Below are positions 1-8,497 of a stretch of 64,000 nucleotides of DNA, in pieces. Within the stretch, counting starts at the first letter, position 1. Each line of letters starts with the position of its first letter. The stretch comes from Pseudomonas capeferrum. GTDB taxonomy: Bacteria; Pseudomonadota; Gammaproteobacteria; Pseudomonadales; Pseudomonadaceae. The position numbers and the translations under genes are program-made. The notes under the pieces were generated by a model. That model had not been told where the DNA came from, ran no database searches, and was given only the letters and a program-made list of their open reading frames with translations. The stretch spans positions 1,177,526 through 1,241,525 of the forward strand of contig NZ_JMIT01000001.1 in assembly GCF_000731675.1 (NCBI RefSeq). The letters run 5' to 3'.

Positions 1-282
1 GGGGAAGCCATCCGGCACACCACCAAGGTGTACGACATACAGGTCAGCGAGAGCCTCACAATCAGAAGCCCGGGCGGGCTGCTGCGGATCGATGGGGCCG
101 GTGTGTCGTTGGATGGCGTGGCACTCGCGTTCAGAGGGCCGGTCAGCCAGCAGGCAGTGGGCAGCCAACGTACAACGTCGACCGCCGGCATACCGGAGCC
201 CGGCGAGCCCATTTGCCTCAGCTGCATGCTGAAAGCGATCGCGGACGGCCACAACATGATCCGCATGGGGGGCACCCACTGA
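1..282 (+). CDS. VgrG C-terminal end (type VI secretion spike), partial
   Basis: The frame is open from base 1 and ends at the TGA at 280-282, so only the last 93 codons are present. The fragment has the repetitive beta-strand character of the VgrG needle (SLTIRSPGGLLRIDG). It then has a Pro/Gly-rich tail with a CLSCMLKA motif, similar to the Cys-containing tails that follow the needle in many Pseudomonas VgrGs. VgrG trimers cap the Hcp tube and carry effectors. The stop codon overlaps the ATG of the DUF4123 adaptor (TGATG), which fits the usual vgrG-adaptor-effector-immunity order. The assignment rests on the tail and on context, because the diagnostic base of VgrG lies outside the window. 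Confidence 0.75.
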   Translation, partial: GEAIRHTTKVYDIQVSESLTIRSPGGLLRIDGAGVSLDGVALAFRGPVSQQAVGSQRTTSTAGIPEPGEPICLSCMLKAIADGHNMIRMGGTH

Positions 283-1160
283 TGCCGAGCCCTTTCGTCA
301 GAGCACTGGTCGAGGTACTGAGAACCTCCGATCGGTATCGCCTGAGCGCCATTGTCGAAATGGCCGATCTTTCACCTCAAACTCGTGAAGAGCTGACCGA
401 GTATTACTCGGGGCGCTGCTGGCCACTGTTGCAGCAAGCTCAATTCAGCAACTTGCGAGCAGTAGGGCCCTGGCTATTCGGTTCGCGCCCTGGTTCTGAT
501 GTCTCAGCCCAATACGACTTTCAATGGCAGCTCGAACAAGGCGCAGTGGGTGCGGTATGCGGCTGGATAGTCAGCGCGTTGCCACCTGGCCTGCTCGCCC
601 GACACTTGAGCCAGGCCAACATCGTCACCGGTGCAGATGGCCACGCGTACCTTATGCGCTACCACACCGCTGCAGCCCTTGGCGTGCTGGCTGCACACCG
701 CCAGTTGCCTGGGGTCAGCGAGTGGTTGGCGCCTATCTATCACTGGTGGGCACCCGTGGCGGACCCGCACAAAACACTGTGGTTGAAGATAGCCGGCGGC
801 AACCAAGCGCCACCTGCACAGATCACGCCCATCACGCTGGACGATAACTGCTGGGCTGCATTGGCGGGAGACCCACTGAGCTACCAACTTGCCGAGATAC
901 TGAAGGGCGAGCAGTCCTGCCCCACCTTGGCCGCTGCTTGCCACGGCACACGGGTTGGCCTGATCCAGCACTACCTCGATCGGGCACGTGAGCAAGGCCT
1001 GGACCGTGAGGAGGACCTCATCACCTATGTACTGATGACGGCGCGCGACGGTGAACATCTGAGCACATCACCGGCCTGGCAGGACGCAATCGCTGCGACA
1101 CGCGAGCAGCGGACCGCCCTTATCGACAACGTGCAGCAATACCTGCGCACCAAGGTCTGA
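282..1160 (+). CDS. DUF4123 type VI effector adaptor (Tap/TEC family)
   Basis: The protein has 292 residues when started at the ATG at 282, which overlaps the vgrG stop. An upstream in-frame TTG at 213 is less likely. The N-terminal half has the DUF4123 pattern: an aromatic-rich region with PWLFGSRPG and a QWQLEQGAVG stretch, later the LMRYHTAAALG helix. DUF4123 proteins are chaperones or adaptors that load a specific effector on VgrG and are not secreted as toxins themselves. The next gene, the VasX-like toxin, starts 8 nt downstream, so this protein is probably its dedicated loader. The last 18 codons are duplicated near 4983, showing that the gene took part in the later rearrangement. Confidence 0.85.
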   Translation: MPSPFVRALVEVLRTSDRYRLSAIVEMADLSPQTREELTEYYSGRCWPLLQQAQFSNLRAVGPWLFGSRPGSDVSAQYDFQWQLEQGAVGAVCGWIVSALPPGLLARHLSQANIVTGADGHAYLMRYHTAAALGVLAAHRQLPGVSEWLAPIYHWWAPVADPHKTLWLKIAGGNQAPPAQITPITLDDNCWAALAGDPLSYQLAEILKGEQSCPTLAAACHGTRVGLIQHYLDRAREQGLDREEDLITYVLMTARDGEHLSTSPAWQDAIAATREQRTALIDNVQQYLRTKV

Positions 1161-1168
1161 GGCCCCCC

Positions 1169-3841
1169 ATGGACTCGCTCACCCAAACGCTCGAACTGTG
1201 CAGACGTGTTACAGCCGGCTACCGCCCAGCACTACGTAACAGCCCTGTCGCCGATTGCACACGCCGTTTCGAACTGCTGCCCCTGCGCTATGCCGCTATC
1301 GGCGGCAACTCGGCACAGCGCGCCCGCTTGCCCAAGTTGCCAGGCTACCTCAGCCCCTTTCAGGATGTGGGTGAACTGACCCACTCCAGCTATGCCATCC
1401 GCCCGCTGCGCGAAGGCTTTCTCTACCTGCTGATCAAACGCTACAGCGCGCCGGCCTACGAATGGCACAGCCAGTACCGTGTAGCGCCCAATGGCTCACT
1501 GCTGTACATCAACGCCGACGCCCCTTGGGAGCCTGCCCCCAGCACAGGCAACCTGGACGAAATCCTGAGCGCCTTCGGTTGGACCATCACCCTCTACGAC
1601 CTGGACGACATCCAGGAACTGCGCCCGTTGTTCAGCCCCTCCCCACTCACGCCGCGCATGCTCGACAACTACCGCGTGCTGGAAGACGAATATCGCAACA
1701 GCCTGCCCTCCATCGATATCGCCCGCTTCATCCAGCCTTCGGATGCACCGCCTCAGCCAAACGTACTCAAGCACGATCAACTGGGCTGGGTGGCTGACTT
1801 CAAGGCGCAAGACGATGCACAGCTGCAGGCGCTGCTAGACCTGCAGCCATTCAACAACGACCAGATCGTATCGCCGCATGCCTCACGGCAAGCCCTGGCG
1901 CCGCTTATGAATCAAACCAAACCCCGTGGCGCCGCCATCGTGATCGAAGACGCCATCGGCATCACTCAGGAGCTCAATGCCTGGCGCAACGCAGCCGTCG
2001 ACGAGGTGAAGACGACATGGCTGCAGCGCACCGTGGAACCTGGCGTGGACAACGAGCGCAAATTGCTGGTCGCGCAGTCGTTCCTGGAGATCGAGAAGCT
2101 GTACCCACAGATGGTGGCTGAGCAGATCGTCAAGCGTCAGGTCATGGCTGAGACCATCCGCAACCAGCCAGCCACGCCCGTGGAGTTCTATGCGTTTTCC
2201 GAACGCGCAAGGCAACAGGCCGATGCGCATGACGAACAGATGAAACCTCATCTCGCGCAGTTCGAGCGCGAAGTCCGCGCCAAGGTCCAGGCCCGTCAGG
2301 ATGCTGGCGAATTCAGCAAGAAGTTCGACGAGAAATACGGCCATCTGGTCGACCGCCAGGCCATGCACGATCAGCTCGAAGGCTTCGAGCAGGCGATGCA
2401 GCAGGCCCAGCAGGCTGCACAGGACCGCGCCAAGGACCATGCCCACTGGGTGACAAGCGAGCGTTTGCTACAAACGCTGGACCGCTACGACAACGCCGAC
2501 CTGATCAATGGCTTGGCCTTTGCCGAACAGACCGGCCAGTGCGTGATCGGCATGGAGCTCAGCGAACTGGGCACGGCCATCCTTGACCACTGGTGGCGCA
2601 GCGATGTGGCGGACCGCTGCAACCTGGCGATGCGCGGCATCACCTATAACCAGGACGACATCCGGGAAGCGCTAGCAGCGTTGCAGGAAGCGGCCAAGGC
2701 CGAACCGCCGGCAGAGACATCGTTCGTGTTGCGTGAAGCGCTCGCCCGCCAAGCGCACATTGCGGCGAATGCCTTCGGGCGTATCAATACGCTGTATGAG
2801 GAGCTACAGAGCAGGAACAGCACTGCCAGCATCGGTTTGCATGCCTGGTACGTCGCGCTGGGACGGCAGGTGCTGCGTACCGGGTCACCAAACAGCATGG
2901 ACCGTGCCCTGCACCATGGCCTGCGCCTGACATTGTTTGCCTCGGTGCATGAAACGGCTGTCGACATTCGCCTGGGCGACGCTGCTCGCAGTGGGCAACC
3001 ACTGAATGCACAGCGCAGCGGTGCTCAGGTTGCACGCTATCTGGATCAGGCCTGGGCTGAAGGGCTGATGCAGGCCAACAACAGTGATTTCTACAAAGTG
3101 CGTGTCTCCGGGTTGGTTTGCCTACTGGAAGGGATGCTGATGGCATTCAAGGCGCGAGAGCTGCCCGACAGTGATGCGCGGGTGAAGACCGAGCTTTTGG
3201 CAGCGTCCATGACCACGGCTGCGGCCGGGTTTGAAGTTGGCGCCAGTTATGTGGATCAGGTGGTGGTGAGGTATGGCGCGAATAGCGTGACCGGGAGAGG
3301 CGCTGCGGCGACGTTGGGGAGATTGAAGCTTTGGGGGGCTGGTCTGGCGGGCATGGGAGGGATGGTATTGGCGTGGTGGGATTTCGCCGATGCGGCTGAA
3401 CATTTTAACTATCGTCAAGACGATCTTAACGGGAAAAGCACAACAAAATCCCAAGCTTTGGCCCCCGCTTATGCATTGAGATCCCTGGCAACTATTACAC
3501 TTTCCTTCGCAGAGGCAGGAACAGCCATCGCAATCGCCAAACCTTTTTTTGACTATCTATCTCACAACGCAAAAACTAAACTTGTAAGAATGCTGGCCTC
3601 ATCGTCGGGAGTGCTTGCAAAAAAATTGGGTGCACAAGCTGCTCGCCTCCTACTAGCGCGTTTGGTACTGGGAGCTTTTTGGACAGGTCTCGCCCTGACG
3701 ATAGTAATTTATCTTTTTGAAGACGATGCTTTGGAAAAGTGGTGCAAACGCAGCTGCTTCCGGATCGGAAAAAATTCGAAACTCTTTGAGGAACTAGAAG
3801 AGTTGAGCGCTCTCCATGCAGCTTTCAGTGAGGCCTTATAA
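1169..3841 (+). CDS. VasX-like (BTH_I2691-type) type VI effector, membrane-active toxin
   Basis: The product has 890 residues. Near residues 37-90 it has a VasX N-terminal-type module (LPLRYAAIGG, then YAIRPLREGFLYLL). A long charged helical middle with Gln/Ala-rich coiled-coil stretches covers about 290-420. The C-terminal third has four hydrophobic segments, at roughly 670-695, 715-740, 765-795 and 825-848, the last reading LVLGAFWTGLALTIVIYLF. Family knowledge: VasX-type effectors insert into the inner membrane of target cells and dissipate its potential. The stop overlaps the start of the cognate immunity gene (TAATG). From about base 3407 the DNA becomes visibly more AT-rich and diverges from the second copy at 5454, which marks an exchanged specificity tip. 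Toxicity is inferred. Confidence 0.85.
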   Translation: MDSLTQTLELCRRVTAGYRPALRNSPVADCTRRFELLPLRYAAIGGNSAQRARLPKLPGYLSPFQDVGELTHSSYAIRPLREGFLYLLIKRYSAPAYEWHSQYRVAPNGSLLYINADAPWEPAPSTGNLDEILSAFGWTITLYDLDDIQELRPLFSPSPLTPRMLDNYRVLEDEYRNSLPSIDIARFIQPSDAPPQPNVLKHDQLGWVADFKAQDDAQLQALLDLQPFNNDQIVSPHASRQALAPLMNQTKPRGAAIVIEDAIGITQELNAWRNAAVDEVKTTWLQRTVEPGVDNERKLLVAQSFLEIEKLYPQMVAEQIVKRQVMAETIRNQPATPVEFYAFSERARQQADAHDEQMKPHLAQFEREVRAKVQARQDAGEFSKKFDEKYGHLVDRQAMHDQLEGFEQAMQQAQQAAQDRAKDHAHWVTSERLLQTLDRYDNADLINGLAFAEQTGQCVIGMELSELGTAILDHWWRSDVADRCNLAMRGITYNQDDIREALAALQEAAKAEPPAETSFVLREALARQAHIAANAFGRINTLYEELQSRNSTASIGLHAWYVALGRQVLRTGSPNSMDRALHHGLRLTLFASVHETAVDIRLGDAARSGQPLNAQRSGAQVARYLDQAWAEGLMQANNSDFYKVRVSGLVCLLEGMLMAFKARELPDSDARVKTELLAASMTTAAAGFEVGASYVDQVVVRYGANSVTGRGAAATLGRLKLWGAGLAGMGGMVLAWWDFADAAEHFNYRQDDLNGKSTTKSQALAPAYALRSLATITLSFAEAGTAIAIAKPFFDYLSHNAKTKLVRMLASSSGVLAKKLGAQAARLLLARLVLGAFWTGLALTIVIYLFEDDALEKWCKRSCFRIGKNSKLFEELEELSALHAAFSEAL

Positions 3842-4977
3842 TGTACTTGGTTGAATGGGGCTTCTGGCAGATGGCAACAGAGTCAGAGAACGCACGGAAG
3901 GCGTACGAAGCAGAAATGACACCTGCAGAAAGACGCTCTAGCCAAGATTATTATGAGGGTGACTTGGAAGAAGAAATACATTTTCAACAGGTCAGCGACA
4001 AGCCTCACACACGCGGCCCTATTTTTGCTTTCAATGAGAGATTTCTTGAAATGCGCTGTGGCGGCTCCGAAGACAAGCGAGGCCTTATCACCCTTATCAC
4101 ATTAGGCGGAATCTTACCCGGTATCATTGTTGGAATAGTTATTGCTGTAGGTTCTATTTGGCTAGATATCACCAGGCCCGGCCCAAACTCTTTTTTAGGA
4201 GTGGTACTTACAATTGTCTTGGGGTTGGTTTCAGGAGCTGCATTATACTTCTACTCAAAATACGGCATAAAAATTAGCCGATTCGAAATACTGACCAGCC
4301 GCCATCTGCTCATTCGCTTCAACCGAATAACACAGCAGGTCCACCTGCATAGACCAAGTTATTGCGGCGGCATCGTAACATTTCCCTGGAAAACCACCGG
4401 AAGCACAGGTCTTGATCCAGAAGACGACTCGCTGAGCGTCGGAATGAGACTTGGCTTGATCTGGCACCCCAGCCGTACCGGCCTTCCCCACATGGAAATG
4501 GCCCTACTCGGCAAACAAGGCCAAGGCGGCAGTGAACTCCGTGATGAATGGGAATTCATCCGCCGCTACATGGAAGAAGGCCCGCACGCCGTCCCCCGCC
4601 CCCGCCTGAGCACTCAACTGCCCTCACCCATCCAGGCATTCAGCGCCCAGTTCGAAGGCCTTGGCCGTTTCTTCCGCAATAGCAGTTGGCTGTTCAAACT
4701 TGCAATGCTCATGGTCTGGCCCGCTTTCGTCATCATCGGCACCGCGCACTGGGTCAGCCTGCTGCTGTGCTGGCGACCCCGCTGGCCGAAGGTGATCCGT
4801 GAGGCCGGTTTGCCCGGTAAACCCGTGCCTTCACCCACTACCTTGAGTGACTACCCGCCCGAAATCCAAGAGCGACTGCTCGCCAATGCCGACCGCTGGC
4901 AGCTCAAACCTGGCAAGCGCCCAGCGAAAAAGCCACGTAAACCGCGTACACCCAAAGCGCGAAAAATACCGACATAA
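3841..4977 (+). CDS. DUF6708-type membrane immunity protein, copy 1 (cognate)
   Basis: The protein has 378 residues and is translationally coupled to the toxin by a TAATG overlap. It has two N-terminal membrane segments (about 84-108 and 120-142), a soluble domain starting near RFEILTSRHLL, and another membrane segment near 282-310 (MVWPAFVIIGTAHW). The tail is Lys/Pro-rich. Such proteins sit beside VasX-like effectors and are presumed to protect the producer in the inner membrane. Compared with the three downstream copies, roughly the first 150 residues differ while the last 220 are nearly identical, so recognition of the toxin probably lies in the N-terminal membrane half. The immunity role is inferred from position and topology. 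Confidence 0.75.
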   Translation: MYLVEWGFWQMATESENARKAYEAEMTPAERRSSQDYYEGDLEEEIHFQQVSDKPHTRGPIFAFNERFLEMRCGGSEDKRGLITLITLGGILPGIIVGIVIAVGSIWLDITRPGPNSFLGVVLTIVLGLVSGAALYFYSKYGIKISRFEILTSRHLLIRFNRITQQVHLHRPSYCGGIVTFPWKTTGSTGLDPEDDSLSVGMRLGLIWHPSRTGLPHMEMALLGKQGQGGSELRDEWEFIRRYMEEGPHAVPRPRLSTQLPSPIQAFSAQFEGLGRFFRNSSWLFKLAMLMVWPAFVIIGTAHWVSLLLCWRPRWPKVIREAGLPGKPVPSPTTLSDYPPEIQERLLANADRWQLKPGKRPAKKPRKPRTPKARKIPT

Positions 4978-4982
4978 AAGCT

Positions 4983-5141
4983 CACGCAAGCAGCGGACCG
5001 CCCTTATCGACAACGTGCAGCTATACCTGCGCACCAAGGCCTGAGGCACACACCCATGGACTCGCTCACCCAAACGCTCGAACTGGGCAGACGTGTTACA
5101 GCCGGCTACCGCCCAGCACTATGTAACAGCCCTCTCGCTAA
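4983..5141 (+). repeat. Rearranged duplicate of adaptor tail and effector head
   Basis: Bases 4983-5137 repeat 1099-1250 with few changes: the last 18 codons of the adaptor including its stop, the intergenic spacer, and the first 27 codons of the effector. At about 5138 the copy jumps to sequence matching base 3095 onward, near codon 643 of the effector. About 1.85 kb of the effector is therefore missing. This is the scar of a tandem duplication of the adaptor-effector-immunity unit followed by internal deletion, or of a recombinational capture of a displaced toxin tip. Confidence 0.85.
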
Positions 5142-5184
5142 GTGCGTGTCTCCGGGCTGGTTTGCCTACTGGAAGGAATGCTGA
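5056..5184 (+). pseudogene. Truncated effector head, frameshifted at the deletion junction
   Basis: The ATG at 5056 copies the effector start (MDSLTQTLEL) and gives 42 codons. After the junction near 5138 the reading frame is +1 relative to the toxin tip and ends at the TGA at 5182-5184. That TGA overlaps an in-frame ATG of the toxin tip at 5184 (TGATG). It is either a dead remnant or a leader that delivers ribosomes to the orphan tip. Confidence 0.7.
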
Positions 5185-5885
5185 TGGCATTCAAGGCGCG
5201 AGAGCTGCCCGACAGTGATGCGCGGGTGAAGACCGAGCTTTTGGCAGCGTCCATGACCACGGCTGCGGCCTGGTTTGAAGTTGGCGCCAGTTATGTGGAT
5301 CAGGTGGCGGTGAGGAATGGCGCGAATAGCGTGACCAGGAGAGGCGCTGCGGCGACGTTGGGGAGATTGAAGCTTTGGGGGGCTGGGTTGGCTGGGATAG
5401 GAGGGCTGGTATTGGCGTGGTGGGATTTTGCGGATGCATCTGAGCATTTCAAGAATAGTCTGGATGGACCTATCGGACAGAGCAAAAAAAACTCCAAGCT
5501 CTTGGCTATTACCTATTTTGTACGAGCGGCGGCGACTATCACACTCACACTGGTTGAATTGGGAACAGCCGTCGCAATTGCCAAACCACTTTTTGACCAT
5601 TTATCCCGTAACGCTAGGACTAAGTTTGTAAGGATGCTGGCCTCTGCCGCCGGATCACTCGCCAAATCACTAGGAACGCAAACCGCCCGCCTAGTACTTG
5701 CCCGCTTAGTTTTAGGTGCCTTCTGGGCAGGCCTAGCCCTAACGATATTGATTTATTTGTTTGAAGACGACAGCTTGGAAAAGTGGTGCAAGCACAGTAG
5801 CTTTCGCATTGGAAGAAGCTCAAATGCCTATGAAAAACAGGAAGAATTAATAGCATTGCATTCAGCGCTCAGGGAGGTTTCATAA
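5184..5885 (+). CDS. Orphan toxin tip: VasX-like C-terminal membrane domain
   Basis: The frame encodes 233 residues from the ATG at 5184; ATG 5178 and GTG 5142 are in-frame alternatives. A GGAAGGA ribosome-binding sequence lies at 5171-5177. The protein corresponds to the last quarter of the full effector. About 100 residues up to AWWDFADASEHF are nearly identical to it, and the remainder, with two hydrophobic segments, is clearly diverged. It lacks the VasX N-terminal delivery region, so it cannot be a normal type VI cargo on its own. Its stop overlaps the next immunity gene (TAATG), exactly as in the intact pair. It could be a silent donor for recombination into the main effector, a pseudogene, or a self-acting membrane peptide. 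Confidence 0.7.
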   Translation: MAFKARELPDSDARVKTELLAASMTTAAAWFEVGASYVDQVAVRNGANSVTRRGAAATLGRLKLWGAGLAGIGGLVLAWWDFADASEHFKNSLDGPIGQSKKNSKLLAITYFVRAAATITLTLVELGTAVAIAKPLFDHLSRNARTKFVRMLASAAGSLAKSLGTQTARLVLARLVLGAFWAGLALTILIYLFEDDSLEKWCKHSSFRIGRSSNAYEKQEELIALHSALREVS

Positions 5886-7021
5886 TGTATTTGATCGAAT
5901 GGGGATTTTGGCGAATGGCAACCCAGTCTGAATCTGCACGCGACGCGCTCGAAGCAGAGATGACTCCTGCGGAAAAACGTGCTGATCAAGATTTTTACCA
6001 GCGTGACTTAGAAGAAGAGATGCATTTCCAATCCGTAAGCGAAACGCCTCATACTAGAGGTCCCGTTTTCGCTTTTAACGAGATATTTCTGGAAATTCGA
6101 TGCGGAGGGTCTGAAGAAAAACGTGGTCTTATTACGCTCGCGACTCTTGGAGGGATTGCGCCGATCATCGTTATGTCTGCAATCATGACCATTGGCTTTA
6201 TATGGATGGACATAACCGATCACGAAAGCCGCTCATTAATCACGATACTCACCACACTTATAATGTTATTTATCTCGGCCACTATATTTTACTTGTATTC
6301 GAAATATGGCATACATCTAACCCGACTGGAAATACTGACCAGCCGCCATCTGCTCATTCGCTTCAACCGAATAACACAACAGGTCCACCTGCATAGACCA
6401 AGTTATTGCGGCGGCATCGTAACATTTCCCTGGAAAACCACCGGAAGTACAGGACTCTACCCAGAGGATGACTCGCTCAGCGTGGGAATGAGACTTGGCC
6501 TGATCTGGCATCCCAGCCGCACCAGCCTTCCCCACATTGAAATCGCCCTACTCGGCAAACAAGGCCAGGGCGGCAGTGAACTCCGTGATGAATGGGAATT
6601 CATCCGCCGCTACATGGAAGAAGGCCCGCACGCCGTCCCCCGCCCCCGCTTGAGTACCCAGCTACCCTCGCCCATCCAGGCATTCAGCGCCCAGTTCGAA
6701 GGCCTTGGCCGGTTCTTCCGCAATAGCAGTTGGTTGTTCAAACTCGTAATGCTCATGGTCTGGCCCGCTTTCGTCATCATCGGCACCGCGCACTGGATCA
6801 GCCTGCTGCTGTGCTGGCGACCCCGCTGGCCGAAGGTGATCCGTGAGGCCGGGTTGCCCGGTAAACCAGTACCTTCACCCACCACCTTGAGTGACTACCC
6901 GCCCGAAATCCAAGAACGCCTGCTGGCCAATGCCGACCGCTGGCAGCTCAAACCTGGCAAGCGCCCAGAGAAAAAGCCACGTAAACCGCGTACACCCAGA
7001 GCGCCAAAATCATCGACATAA
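5885..7021 (+). CDS. DUF6708-type immunity protein, copy 2 (paired with orphan tip)
   Basis: The product has 378 residues, the same length as copy 1. The N-terminal region keeps the family pattern (MYLIEWGFWRMA, then RGPVFAFNE and RCGGSEEKRGL) but has different membrane segments, for example VMSAIMTIGFIWMDI. From LEILTSRHLLIRF onward it is nearly identical to copies 1, 3 and 4. It starts inside the stop of the orphan toxin tip (TAATG). It probably recognises that divergent tip, so the cell may be resistant to relatives carrying the same tip. Confidence 0.72.
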   Translation: MYLIEWGFWRMATQSESARDALEAEMTPAEKRADQDFYQRDLEEEMHFQSVSETPHTRGPVFAFNEIFLEIRCGGSEEKRGLITLATLGGIAPIIVMSAIMTIGFIWMDITDHESRSLITILTTLIMLFISATIFYLYSKYGIHLTRLEILTSRHLLIRFNRITQQVHLHRPSYCGGIVTFPWKTTGSTGLYPEDDSLSVGMRLGLIWHPSRTSLPHIEIALLGKQGQGGSELRDEWEFIRRYMEEGPHAVPRPRLSTQLPSPIQAFSAQFEGLGRFFRNSSWLFKLVMLMVWPAFVIIGTAHWISLLLCWRPRWPKVIREAGLPGKPVPSPTTLSDYPPEIQERLLANADRWQLKPGKRPEKKPRKPRTPRAPKSST

Positions 7022-7197
7022 AAGTGTGCTGATATGAACCTAACTCAAATGAATTTTACAAAATCGGGACTATTGGACGGATATGCGTTGAAAAAGTAAT
7101 GCAGTCCTAGCTGCATTAGCATTGGCAAAAGCTAGAGAATCCGTAAAGAGCAAAAAATTCAAAGCGCTGCAGTAGGCGCTCAGTGACGGGTGGATTA
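7022..7197 (+). other. Spacer with eroded toxin 3' end before immunity copy 3
   Basis: Most of this AT-rich spacer has no recognisable coding content. Bases 7161-7183 align with the 3' end of the orphan toxin tip (the codons for ALHSALR) at about 17 of 23 positions. The spacer ends in the same TAATG junction used by the intact toxin-immunity pairs. It is best read as a nearly erased toxin gene. Confidence 0.55.
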
Positions 7198-8334
7198 ATG
7201 TTTTTGATCGAATGGGGGTTATGGAAAACATGCACAGAGTCAGAGGCAGCACGCAAGGCGGCCGATACTGTGATGGCGCCGACAGATAAGTCTGTAGCAA
7301 TAGACCTATATGAGAGTGAGTTGAGGGAGGATGTTCACTTTAGGCCCGTAAGCAATACCCCTCGCTCACGCGGCCCCATATTTGCGTTCAATGAAACCTA
7401 CATGGATATGCGCTGTGGCGGCTCAGAAGAAAAGCGTGGTTTAATCACGTTGATGACGCTTGGAGGTCTAGGGCCTATGACTTATGCCTGGCTTCGTGTA
7501 ACGTTCTTCTCTATATACATCAATGCAACCCAAGCCGACTTTCTTTCCGTATTCTCTGTTTCATTCAGCCTCTACATGTTATCGATTGGCGGTGCGGTAT
7601 ATTATTTTTATGCCAAGTATGGATTTCGCTTCACCCGGTTAGAAATACTGACTAGCCGACACCTCCTTGTCCGCTTCAATCGGAAAACTCAGCAAGTTCA
7701 TCTTCATCGACCAACTTCATGTGGTGGCATCGCAACATTTCCATGGAGAACAACGGGAAGCACGGGACTCTACCCAGAGGATGACTCGCTCAGCGTGGGG
7801 ATGAGACTTGGCCTGATCTGGCACCCCAGCCGCACCGGCCTCCCCCATATGGAAATGGCCCTGCTCGGCAAACAAGGCCAGGGCGGCGGCGAACTCCGTG
7901 ATGAATGGGAATTCATCCGCCGCTACATGGAAGAAGGCCCGCACGCCGTCCCCCGCCCCCGCCTGAGCACTCAACTGCCCTCGCCCATCCAGGCATTCAG
8001 CGCCCAGTTCGACGGCCTTTGCCGTTTCTTCCGCAATAGCAGTTGGCTGTTCAAACTCGCAATTCTCATTGTCTGGCCCGCTTTCGTCATCATCGGCACC
8101 GCGCACTGGATCAGCCTGCTGCTGTGCTGGCGACCCCGCTGGCCGAAGGTGATCCGTGAGGCCGGTTTGCCCGGTAAACCAGTACCTTCACCCACCACCT
8201 TGAGTGACTACCCGCCCGAAATCCAAGAGCGACTGCTGGCCAATGCCGACCGCTGGCAGCTCAAACCTGGCAAGCGCCCAGAGAAAAAGCCACGTAAACC
8301 GCGTACGCCCAGAACGCGAAAAATATCGACATAA
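7198..8334 (+). CDS. DUF6708-type immunity protein, copy 3 (orphan)
   Basis: The ATG at 7198 was chosen because it aligns with the other copies (MFLIEWGLW) and gives the same 378 residues; a GTG at 7183 would add five. The N-terminal 150 residues are the most divergent of the set (TYAWLRVTFFSIYI in membrane segment 1, and YYFYAKYGFRFTRLE at the junction). The C-terminal half is again nearly identical to the others. No toxin gene remains upstream. An orphan immunity gene of this kind would protect against sister strains delivering the matching toxin tip. Confidence 0.7.
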   Translation: MFLIEWGLWKTCTESEAARKAADTVMAPTDKSVAIDLYESELREDVHFRPVSNTPRSRGPIFAFNETYMDMRCGGSEEKRGLITLMTLGGLGPMTYAWLRVTFFSIYINATQADFLSVFSVSFSLYMLSIGGAVYYFYAKYGFRFTRLEILTSRHLLVRFNRKTQQVHLHRPTSCGGIATFPWRTTGSTGLYPEDDSLSVGMRLGLIWHPSRTGLPHMEMALLGKQGQGGGELRDEWEFIRRYMEEGPHAVPRPRLSTQLPSPIQAFSAQFDGLCRFFRNSSWLFKLAILIVWPAFVIIGTAHWISLLLCWRPRWPKVIREAGLPGKPVPSPTTLSDYPPEIQERLLANADRWQLKPGKRPEKKPRKPRTPRTRKIST

Positions 8335-8497
8335 AAGAGCGGCGGGCAAGATTTCAATTAAAGTGCGAACTTTAAAAAGCTCGTGCTGCTTGCCGGATAT
8401 GTCTTGGAGAGCGGGTACATAGCCAGCTGCTTCTGCACTAAGGAAGTCTTGCCCCTAAATTTAAGTCATGGCATTCAACACTCAGTGAGGACTTATA
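8335..8497 (+). other. Spacer with fossil toxin 3' end before immunity copy 4
   Basis: The final codons are legible. From 8472 they read HSTLSEDL and a TAA that overlaps the next ATG. The main effector ends in HAAFSEAL with the same TAATG overlap. The rest of the spacer carries stops and no recognised gene. It is the residue of a deleted toxin tip. Confidence 0.6.

Noticed and set aside
213..281. Extended start (TTG 213) for the DUF4123 adaptor
   Set aside because: The extra 23 residues lie inside vgrG in another frame and look like shadow sequence. The ATG at 282 gives the usual overlap with the vgrG stop.
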